From NCBI GenBank assembly GCA_963675135.1, contig OY776125.1:40826513-40890512 (forward strand): 64,000 bases of DNA, given 5' to 3'. The translations under genes were made by a program, and so were the position numbers. Numbering within the stretch: the first letter of the stretch is position 1; each line of letters opens with the position of its first letter. Of this stretch, positions 35,873-44,466 are shown piece by piece. The stretch is from Galeopsis tetrahit (lineage: Eukaryota > Streptophyta > Magnoliopsida > Lamiales > Lamiaceae). Under the pieces are notes generated by a model. The model saw nothing but the letters and a program-made list of their open reading frames with translations. It did not search any database and was not told where the DNA came from.

Positions 35873-37767
35873 TGTTGGGAATAAAATGAGCTATGTTTTG
35901 ATTAAATACCAAAAACCCCCTGAGACATGCCTAAGTCAATGTAAATATACTCTAAGAATGTTAGAACATATAGATTATAGGCTAGATGAGAAGCTGAAAT
36001 GTTAGGCAGCTCTTAGACAATTAGATGCACAATTTGAGGGGGAACCTATGCTTTGAAGATGATCAAGATCAAGTCCCCCCAAGGCTCAAATTCTGGAACA
36101 ATCACTTAAGAGTAAGGACACTCTATGAAATCTAAGATGCTCTTATCAGGAGAGTTGTCCAGAGAAGATGTTCTTATACAAAAACAAGATTGTGAAGCTC
36201 AAAAGGAAAAGTCCAATGAAGATGCTTTTATCAGGAGAGTTGTCCAGAGAAAATATTCATAAACCTACCTAGCTCAAAAGGACAAGACTACTCAAAGGTT
36301 TTGGTCAGGAGAGTTGTCCAGATAAGCCAACTCTAAAGAATAAAGTGCTCTGATACAAAAAGACCAACCATGCTGATCAGAAGAGTTGTCCAGAGGAGTT
36401 GTCTCAACTAAATTGATCAAGATGAAGTGCTCTGAAAGCCTGAGGACAACTATGCTGAAGAGATTGAGACAATCACTCCCTAAAGGTCTTCAAAGAAATA
36501 AGCTAAGACCATCCTTAAGAGAAATAAAGGGAATGAGCCAAGTCATCTGAAGAAGAGCAAGCCAACCATGCTGAAAAGCAAAACTGCTGATAGTGATAAG
36601 GAGAGTTGTCCAGATGATAAGGAATGTTGTCTTATCATTGGATCAACCTTCAGAAGCCATGTCCAAGTCCTAACAAGAAGTCAAACATTGGGAAAAGTGC
36701 TGCAGAATGAAGACAAAACTGTTACAGCCGTTTATTACCCAAATGAGGACATGTCACTATCAAGAATCTGTCTTCCAAGTTGAAGAACTCAAGGAAGACA
36801 TTTATAGCAATTTGGGGTTGCCTCTCCAACGGGCAAATCCTCCATTTTGTCTATAAATACAGAAGTGTGAAGACCATTTGAAGGCATCCAACTGACCTCA
36901 ACATAATCCAACCTAGCTCAAAGTTCTTACAAGCTAGAGTGCTTTCAAAGCTTTCAAAGACTATCTTAGTCTTAAAACACTTCTTCTAAGCTGAACCAAA
37001 TTGTATATCCATACACAAGCTTAGAGAGATATCCTATCCTTATACACTGATCTTCATTGTAAAGGATATCTCATTAGTTGGAACCTTACTTCAACCCTTA
37101 TATCTTTCAAGAGTGAAAGTGAAAAGGTTGTAGTAGTAGAAGTGGTAGGAACTGACTGTTGAGAGAAGAACAGTTCAGTTCTGAGTTGAGAAGAGGGTAC
37201 TAGGACTCTAGACATCCTAGGGATCAATTCACCAAGGAGTGGTGTTCTTGATCAAGTGCACCTTGGCACTATAAAACAAGTTAATTCCAAGAGTGAAGGA
37301 ATTATCCTGTTAAATCAGGGAAAGTGGATGTAGGAGCTTGAGTCTCTGAACCACTATAAACTCTTGTGTTGATTTACTTTACAAGTACTTACATTCATTC
37401 AACACTGCACACAACACTGATCTTTCAAAGATACATATTCAAAGACTGTGCAAAACTGATTTGGACAAGTTCCCTGAAGCCTAACTGGACTGTGTTGCAT
37501 TAACTCAGTGATTTCAGACATTAAAGGAGTCTAAACTTAAAGGGCCAACCATTATTCCGCACATATAACTCCCCTAGATAGTCAATCAACTAAGTACTCA
37601 ATAGTACTTAGTAGTCTGATTATCTTAGAAGAGTTAATCTTCTTCAGCAGAGTTGTCCAAGACAACCTAGCTGAACTCTGGTTTGATCAAGTTAGAAAAA
37701 GAATTGCATACAAGTGTATTCCCCCCCCCCCCCATACACTTGTTATATACTCCTTTCAGGACCAACA
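35873..37767 (+). repeat. element B, 5' LTR
   Basis: 1,895 bp, TGTTGGGAAT...GGACCAACA, with CATTC (35868-35872) outside and the PBS inside. Versus the 3' LTR I count about four substitutions and a 50-bp deletion after position 36264. It contains five GGAGAGTTGTCC-type words (36147-36610), a 71-codon ORF (36568-36783), a TATA box TATAAATA (36852-36859), the GTGGATGTAGGAGC...ACCACTATAAAC block (about 37325-37363) and an inverted repeat with a run of 13 C (37710-37743). Confidence 0.95.
36852..36859 (+). promoter_or_regulatory. LTR TATA box, element B 5' LTR
   Basis: TATAAATA preceded by a GC-richer GCCTCTCCAACGGGC stretch. The same box is at 50724-50731 in the 3' LTR and, inverted, in both C LTRs. 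Its place, about 0.9 kb upstream of the LTR end, fits a U3 promoter with R and U5 following. Confidence 0.65.
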
Positions 37768-37769
37768 AG

Positions 37770-37781
37770 TGGTATCAGAGC
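37770..37781 (+). other. primer-binding site of element B (tRNA-iMet)
   Basis: TGGTATCAGAGC two bases after the LTR end, a 12-base match to the initiator-Met tRNA complement. Confidence 0.93.
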
Positions 37782-37908
37782 AGGGGTTCAAAGACCACTG
37801 CTTCTGAAAATCCATCTTGATTTTCAAAAACTCTCACATTTGTGTGGTCACTGAACTGATCTCTTTCTGAAATCCATCATTTGGTAACTAACTGATCATT
37901 TGTGAGAT

Positions 37909-40377
37909 ATGGCCAACAACAATGCTGTTCCTCCACCTGCTGTTCAAGGATTGGACAACATGGCCACAAATCCAGTCAACCACATTTCTCATCACAAACT
38001 ACCCATGTTTTCAATAGACAATTATGAATTCTGGAAAATTAGAATGAGAGCTCATCTTGCATCTCTTCATACAGACATGTTAAGAGTAATCACAAGAGGA
38101 CCTTTTGTGTTTACTCAAACTAACCCCAGGGTAACAGATGCACAAAAAGCAGATGTAAGGGAACTGATTCCCAAGGATGAGGATGACTTCACTGCTGATG
38201 AAAAGAGGAAAGATAATCTGAAGTATCTTGCCATGAATACTCTTTATCAAACAATTCCAGATGCAATCATGGGAAGAGTCTACCACTGCACAACAGCCAA
38301 AGAAATTTGGGATACCCTTGCTGAAATGTGTGAGGGCACTGAAAAAATCAAGGAGAACAAGCTCCAAGTTGCTGTGCAGAAGTTTGAACAATTCTCAATG
38401 GAGTCTGATGAGTCCATTGACAAATTTGCTGGTAGATTCACTGATGTGATGAATGAAATCAACTCATTGGGCAAGGTCTACACCAAGAGAGAGGTTGGAT
38501 TAAAGATTTTGAGGAGTCTCACACAAAAGTGGGATGTCTATGCTGTGATGATGCAGAATACTAAAGATCTCTCCACTATGCCCATGCAACAAATATTCTC
38601 AGAACTTAAAGCATATGAGTTTGATCTCAATAGAAGAAAGCCTGTTGAGGAATCTTCAAACCCTACCAAGGGAGTGGCATTCAAAGCCAAAGTTGCTGAA
38701 CCAGAAATGCAACCCACTCCCAGATCATCAAAGTCAGTCTCTAAGACTGAAATGAAGGAAGAACTAGCCTTGATGGCTAGAAGGTTTGACAAGCTCAACA
38801 CAAGGTTTGGTAGATACAAGAAATTCTACCAAGACAACAAATTCAGGAGAAGATACAATTCCCCTGAAGTTCAGGCTGAGGACAAAAAGCCTGAAGAGAA
38901 AAGATCAAAGGACAAGTCCTCTGATAGGAGAAGATCCAGTAGAGCTGAACCCTCATCATCTAAGAGAAGAGATGAATCCAAGAAGGATGATGATGAAGAT
39001 CTGTGTTACAACTGCAAAAAGAAAGGGCACTTCCAATATGACTGCCCTGAACTAAGCTCTAAAGAAAGAAGAGAAAGACAAGCAAAAAGAGACAGAAAAT
39101 TCACCAATAGAAAAGCCATGATGGCTGGTGAAGAATCTGATAGTGCTGAAAGTTTCAACTCTTCTGATGGATTGTTCTCCAACAGTGATGATGATGATGA
39201 TGTCTGCAATATGGCTCTCGAGGATGATGAGGTATCCTCTACTTCTAGTTCACCATCATTCACCTCACAAAACACTAGTGAGGTTAACCTGAAACTTTCC
39301 TTGGGAAAGTTGATGGAAGATTTCACTAGATTACAAGAATTTCATGATAATTGTGTGAAAGAAAATGAAAGACTGGCTATTGAACTTTCTAAAAACTCTG
39401 AGGTAGCTGTTGATGTCAAGTCTACTGAGTTGTATCAACAAGCCTTGAGAAAGCTTGAGGAAGCAAATCTCAGGATAATTGACCAACAAAAGGAGATTGA
39501 TGATCAACTTCTCTCTCAGAAGAGAAAAGAATTTGAACTTAAAATTCTAAATGCCAAATTTGAAAATCTCTCACATGAGTATGATATTCTTAAATCAAGT
39601 GAAGAGAGCCTGAAATTAAAGATGTCTGCTTTGAACAAATCCTCTAGAGCAATAGAGGAAATTCAAAGTTATCAAAGACCTATGGCTCAAAGAAGTGGAT
39701 TGGGTTTTGATCCATTTGAATCTTCACCTTGTCTTAGTGTTGCATCCACAAGTAACACTAAGAGAATCTTTGTTAAGTCAGTGGCACAAACTGAAAATGA
39801 AATAATTCAGCCACTGAACAAAGGAAAGGGCAATTTGAATGAAATGCCTACTCAAGTGATTCAGGAGAATAGGCCAAAACCTAAGGAAATGGCCAAAGCT
39901 CCTGAGCACAAGAGGAATATTGGTCAGCAGAGTAGACCCAATGGAAGGGCAACTCTCCTGAACAATGTTCAGAGGAACTATCCAAGGTATAATCAGCCTA
40001 GGCCAACTCATCTGAGAAAGCCTCAGCTGAATAGACCTAAGGACAACTATCCTCAAAGGCAGAATAAAATGAGACAACCAAAACCCTTCATGCCAAAGGG
40101 TAATGGTCATAAAAATGCCTTTCCTCAAAGACTTCATCAAGTTGCACAAAGAACTCATAAGTTCAGGAAAGTGGTCAACTTCCCTGAAACTTACAGAGTT
40201 AACACATTCACACATACTTTCCCAAAGGCATTTAAGGGAAAGACAGTGTATGTTGATGCACTAAGAAATCAAATTAGCCACCTTGAATCAATCAGGGTTA
40301 TTAGGCAAGTTTGGGTTCCAAAAGGTACAGCTAACCTCTCAGGACCCAAAACTCAAAGGGTACCTAAACCTATCTAA
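37909..40377 (+). CDS. element B gag
   Basis: 822 codons, intact. Residues 1-270 are a copia-type capsid region (FWKIRMRAHL near 42, EIWDTLAEMCEGTEKIK near 130, CCHC-proximal basic linker after 280). The CCHC knuckle is at C366, C369, H374, C379. An acidic Ser/Asp region (about 405-460), a coiled coil (about 470-590) and a basic Pro/Gln/Arg-rich tail that binds RNA in other gags follow. It ends VPKPI and TAA. The start ATG is the first after the PBS (141-nt leader) and is shared with element C. The pol frame follows in the same phase after this single stop. Confidence 0.93.
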   Translation: MANNNAVPPPAVQGLDNMATNPVNHISHHKLPMFSIDNYEFWKIRMRAHLASLHTDMLRVITRGPFVFTQTNPRVTDAQKADVRELIPKDEDDFTADEKRKDNLKYLAMNTLYQTIPDAIMGRVYHCTTAKEIWDTLAEMCEGTEKIKENKLQVAVQKFEQFSMESDESIDKFAGRFTDVMNEINSLGKVYTKREVGLKILRSLTQKWDVYAVMMQNTKDLSTMPMQQIFSELKAYEFDLNRRKPVEESSNPTKGVAFKAKVAEPEMQPTPRSSKSVSKTEMKEELALMARRFDKLNTRFGRYKKFYQDNKFRRRYNSPEVQAEDKKPEEKRSKDKSSDRRRSSRAEPSSSKRRDESKKDDDEDLCYNCKKKGHFQYDCPELSSKERRERQAKRDRKFTNRKAMMAGEESDSAESFNSSDGLFSNSDDDDDVCNMALEDDEVSSTSSSPSFTSQNTSEVNLKLSLGKLMEDFTRLQEFHDNCVKENERLAIELSKNSEVAVDVKSTELYQQALRKLEEANLRIIDQQKEIDDQLLSQKRKEFELKILNAKFENLSHEYDILKSSEESLKLKMSALNKSSRAIEEIQSYQRPMAQRSGLGFDPFESSPCLSVASTSNTKRIFVKSVAQTENEIIQPLNKGKGNLNEMPTQVIQENRPKPKEMAKAPEHKRNIGQQSRPNGRATLLNNVQRNYPRYNQPRPTHLRKPQLNRPKDNYPQRQNKMRQPKPFMPKGNGHKNAFPQRLHQVAQRTHKFRKVVNFPETYRVNTFTHTFPKAFKGKTVYVDALRNQISHLESIRVIRQVWVPKGTANLSGPKTQRVPKPI

Positions 40378-43300
40378 TTGCAGGTACCATTGGGCCACAA
40401 AAAGAGGAGCATGAACAAAAAGACAGCATGGTACCTTGACAGTGGATGCTCAAGGCACATGACTGGAAACAAGGAACTCCTCTCTGATTTTATTGAAAAA
40501 GAAGGTCCAAATGTCACCTTTGGAGACAGCTCACAAGCAACAACAAAAGGTTATGGTACTTTGATGATTGGCAACATCAAAGTAACCAATGTATCTTATG
40601 TAGCTGGTCTCAAATATAACCTCCTAAGTATCAGTCAATTCTGTGATAAAGATTTTAATGTTGAGTTCTCAAGTGGAAAGTGTCTAATTAAAGATAAAAC
40701 TCAACAAACCCTATTGACTGGAACTAGGAAGGGAAATGTGTATTTTGCAGACTGGGACAAGTCTACTGATGCTGCATGTTTTATTGCTAAAAGTTCTAGT
40801 GAACAAAGCTGGCTATGGCACAAGAGGCTAAATCACCTGAACTTCAAATCTATGAACAAACTTGCTAGAAATGCATTAGTTAAAGGACTACCTAATGAGG
40901 TTTTCATTAAAAAACATGTGTGTAAGCCATGTCAAGAAGGAAAACAGATTAAAGCCTCATTTAAGGGAAAACCAGTCATCTCCACTGAAAGGGTACTTGA
41001 ACTTCTACATATGGATCTGTTTGGACCAATTACCCCTTCAAGCATAAATGGTAGAAAATACACATTGGTGGTAGTAGATGACTTCTCTAGGTTCACATGG
41101 GTAGTATTTCTCCTTAATAAGAAGGAAACACAAGTCAAACTGCCTGAACTACTTAAGAGGTTGTCAAATGAGAAAAGCCTTAACATTATCAAGATAAGAT
41201 CTGATAAAGGCACTGAGTTCATTAATTCATACATCAATGAGTACTGCACATCAAATGGAATAGTTCATGAAACCTCAGCAGCTAGAACTCCCCAACAAAA
41301 TGGAGTTGCAGAAAGAAGGAATAGAACTTTAAAAGAAGCTGCTAGAACTCTAATTGCTGACTCAAATTTACCTAAAAGGTTTTGGGCTGAAGCTATAAAC
41401 ACTGCATGCCATACTCAAAATAGATGTTTGATCACTAAAGGGCAAGGCAAAACCCCCTATGAACTCTGGAAAGGAAGAATGCCTAAAGTGTCATACTTTC
41501 ATATATTTGGTTGTAAATGTTTCATTCACAATAATGGGAAAGTACAGTTAAAAGCCTTTGACAGCAAAGCTGATGAGGGAGTATTTCTTGGATACTCTCA
41601 AATCAGTAGAGCTTTCAGAGTCTACAACAAGAAAACCCTTATAGTGGAAGAAACACCTCATGTTGTGTTTGATGAGTCTATCTTTGAGATCAGGAATGAT
41701 CATTTGGAACCTGAAGAAATCACACAGAGGACAACCAGATTAAGCCTAAAAGACAAAGACACTGAATTCATAGATGTTGTCCAATCCAATCTACCTGAAC
41801 ATACAATACTGGACAACCATCCTGAAGGCAACCTTCCTGAAACAAATCCCACAGATGGAAATGGTGAACTGAATGAACCAATCCCAGTTCACATCCAGGT
41901 AACAACTACCAATGAAGAAGCAGTTCCTGCTGAGGTAGTTAATGGGTCAAATAATCAAGGGGGAACTCAAAATGTTGAAAATGCCAATGTCCCTGACATT
42001 GAGGACAACATCCCTGATTATGATCCTGAATTAGATCCTGCATTAAATTATCCTGAATTCTATGATCAAAATGACTCAACTTCAGTAGAGGACAACTCTA
42101 CTGAAGAGATCAGAAAAAGAAGGACTTGGTTATCTGACCATCCTATTGATCTAATACTTGGTGACCCAAGTATTGGAGTCAAAACAAGAAGATTCCATGG
42201 TGAAAGTGCTCTTTTCTGTTGTTTCTTGTCAGAGCAAGAACCAAGTGATGTTGAGGAAGCACTTCAAGATGCCAATTGGATCACAGCCATGCAGGAAGAA
42301 CTAAACCAATTCACCAGAAATGAGGTATGGGAGCTGGTGGATAGACCTTCACATCAAGATGTTATTGGAACAAAGTGGGTGTTCAAGAACAAGAAGAATG
42401 AAAATGATGTGATTGTCAGAAACAAAGCAAGACTAGTGGCAAAAGGGTACTGCCAACATGAAGGCATTGACTATGATGAGACATTTGCACCTGTGGCAAG
42501 GCTAGAAGCAATAAGGCTCTTTCTAGCCTATGCAGCTCACAAGAGGTTCAAAGTATACCAAATGGATGTCAAGAGTGCCTTTCTGAATGGAGTCTTGAAA
42601 GAAGAAGTCTATGTGGAGCAACCACCAGGTTTTGAAGTTGGAAACCAAGTTTATAGACTCAAGAAAGCTCTATATGGACTCAAACAAGCCCCTAGGGCTT
42701 GGTATGATACACTGTCACAATTCCTCTTGGATCATGGATTCACCAAGGGAACTGTGGACAGAACTCTCTTCAGAATCTCTGAAGGAGAGGACATCTTGCT
42801 TGTCCAAATTTATGTGGATGACATAATTTTTGGATCCCCTAATGAGAAGCTGTGTGAGAAATTCTCCAAGCTCATGCAAAGCAAGTTTGAGATGTCAATG
42901 ATGGGGTTGATGAACTTCTTTTTGGGTCTACAAGTCAAGCAATCCAAAGAAGGAATCTTCATCAACCAAGCTAAGTACACCAGAGAAATGATCAAAAAGT
43001 TTGGGTGTACAACCAGCAAGCCAGTAAGGATCCCTATGAACACAAATTGGAAGATGGATCCTGATGAGAGTGGCATTCCAACCAACTCTACTGAGTATAG
43101 AGGAATCATTGGATCACTCCTCTATCTCACTGCCAGCAGACCTGACATCACCTTTGCAGTAGGTGTTTGTGCAAGATTTCAAGCAAATCCTAAGAAAAGC
43201 CACCTTGAGGCTGCAAAGAGGATCTTGAGGTACCTCAAAGGCACTGAGAATCTAGGCCTTTGGTACCCTGCTGATGACAATATTGAGTTAACTGGTTACT

Positions 43301-43767
43301 CAGATGCTGATTATGGAGGATGTAGGATTGACAGAAAGTCCACTTCAGGGACTTGTCAATTCTTAGGCAACAAGCTTATTTCATGGTTCTCCAAGAAGCA
43401 GAACACAGTGGCCACTTCCACCACTGAAGCTGAATATGTTGCTGCTGGAAGTTGTTGTGCTCAAATTCTTTGGCTAAGACAACAACTAAGAGACTACAAA
43501 GTCAACTCTACTGAAGTGCCAATTTTCTGTGATAACAATAGTGCCATTGCTATATCACAAAATCCTGTCTTGCACACAAGATGCAAGCATGTGGACATCA
43601 AGCACCACTTCATTAGAGATCATGTGGAGAAGAAGGATATCAAGCTAGTGAAAATTCACACAGACCATCAAAAAGCTGATATATTAACCAAGCCACTTGC
43701 AGAAGCAAGATTTCTGGAGCTATCAGCAGAGTTGGGATTACTTGATCCAGGGAAGTTGGACAAATAA
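40378..43767 (+). CDS. element B pol: protease, integrase, reverse transcriptase, RNase H
   Basis: 1,129 open codons directly after the gag TAA and in the same phase; there is no ATG near the beginning, so it must be made by readthrough, splicing or another recoding route. Protease D21-S-G; integrase HHCC finger about 143-187; catalytic D213, D276, E312 (D-D35-E); a Pro/Glu/Asn-rich linker (about 460-560); RT with VYQMDVKSAFLNG and Y812-VDD; RNase H with D976 and CDNNSAIA (D1052); end ELGLLDPGKLDK. Order PR-INT-RT-RH defines Ty1/copia. No key residue is missing, so it could be functional. Confidence 0.93.
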   Translation: MQVPLGHKKRSMNKKTAWYLDSGCSRHMTGNKELLSDFIEKEGPNVTFGDSSQATTKGYGTLMIGNIKVTNVSYVAGLKYNLLSISQFCDKDFNVEFSSGKCLIKDKTQQTLLTGTRKGNVYFADWDKSTDAACFIAKSSSEQSWLWHKRLNHLNFKSMNKLARNALVKGLPNEVFIKKHVCKPCQEGKQIKASFKGKPVISTERVLELLHMDLFGPITPSSINGRKYTLVVVDDFSRFTWVVFLLNKKETQVKLPELLKRLSNEKSLNIIKIRSDKGTEFINSYINEYCTSNGIVHETSAARTPQQNGVAERRNRTLKEAARTLIADSNLPKRFWAEAINTACHTQNRCLITKGQGKTPYELWKGRMPKVSYFHIFGCKCFIHNNGKVQLKAFDSKADEGVFLGYSQISRAFRVYNKKTLIVEETPHVVFDESIFEIRNDHLEPEEITQRTTRLSLKDKDTEFIDVVQSNLPEHTILDNHPEGNLPETNPTDGNGELNEPIPVHIQVTTTNEEAVPAEVVNGSNNQGGTQNVENANVPDIEDNIPDYDPELDPALNYPEFYDQNDSTSVEDNSTEEIRKRRTWLSDHPIDLILGDPSIGVKTRRFHGESALFCCFLSEQEPSDVEEALQDANWITAMQEELNQFTRNEVWELVDRPSHQDVIGTKWVFKNKKNENDVIVRNKARLVAKGYCQHEGIDYDETFAPVARLEAIRLFLAYAAHKRFKVYQMDVKSAFLNGVLKEEVYVEQPPGFEVGNQVYRLKKALYGLKQAPRAWYDTLSQFLLDHGFTKGTVDRTLFRISEGEDILLVQIYVDDIIFGSPNEKLCEKFSKLMQSKFEMSMMGLMNFFLGLQVKQSKEGIFINQAKYTREMIKKFGCTTSKPVRIPMNTNWKMDPDESGIPTNSTEYRGIIGSLLYLTASRPDITFAVGVCARFQANPKKSHLEAAKRILRYLKGTENLGLWYPADDNIELTGYSDADYGGCRIDRKSTSGTCQFLGNKLISWFSKKQNTVATSTTEAEYVAAGSCCAQILWLRQQLRDYKVNSTEVPIFCDNNSAIAISQNPVLHTRCKHVDIKHHFIRDHVEKKDIKLVKIHTDHQKADILTKPLAEARFLELSAELGLLDPGKLDK

Positions 43768-44466
43768 GTCCAAAGAAGCTCATTGATTAAGGGGGAAGCA
43801 AAATCAAACCTCAGCAGACTTGGTCAAGTCTACTGAAATTCAGAAACATGACCTTACCTCTTCAGGACACTTGTCTCTTGAAATTCAGGACACTTGTCCA
43901 CAGTTCTTCAGGACACTTGTCCATGTAGGGTCAGATAAGTTGTCCTAGCTATCAAACCAAATCTTGGTATGATAAGCACCTATTTTTGGTGATCAATACC
44001 TATCTCGAAATCTGTCCCTTGAAATACAGTTTTCACCTTTTTGGGATTTAATTTGTCTCCCACCCAAAAGGTCACTTTCCATGCATTAAATGCCAAGATT
44101 TAACTCTTGTTTGCATTAAACTTTTGGGACATGATCTATCTCGAAAAATCCCCAGCCTTAAACAAACATTTAAAACCACCCACGTTTTGAATAAAACAGT
44201 TATTTCACTGTTTCATTGGTTTTTGACCATTGGATCAAAAATGGACAACTCCCCTGAAATCAATCCTAGCCGTCCATTTTGAATTTCCATTTTTGTTCAC
44301 CTTTGAATTGTATCAAGACCTTACCAACTCATTGACAAACATTCTTTTTAGAATATTCACAAGTCTTAAGATACCCACAAACACTTCTTCCCCAAGTATT
44401 CGAAACCCTAACTCAAAAGTTCTTCAAACTTTCTCATTATTCATCAAACTTTCTCTGCAAACTTCA
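43768..44466 (+). other. element B pol-ORF3 spacer
   Basis: About 700 bp, stops in all frames. It begins with a GGGGGAA purine patch (43790) and has four or more TTCAGGACACTTGTCC-type words (43861-43925). Homologous to the C spacer. Confidence 0.6.

Noticed and set aside
44230..44466. Upstream in-frame ATG of the B third ORF
   Set aside because: It would add 79 residues that are not conserved in C, where the frame starts at the MAPKVRPEML Met; the downstream start is preferred.
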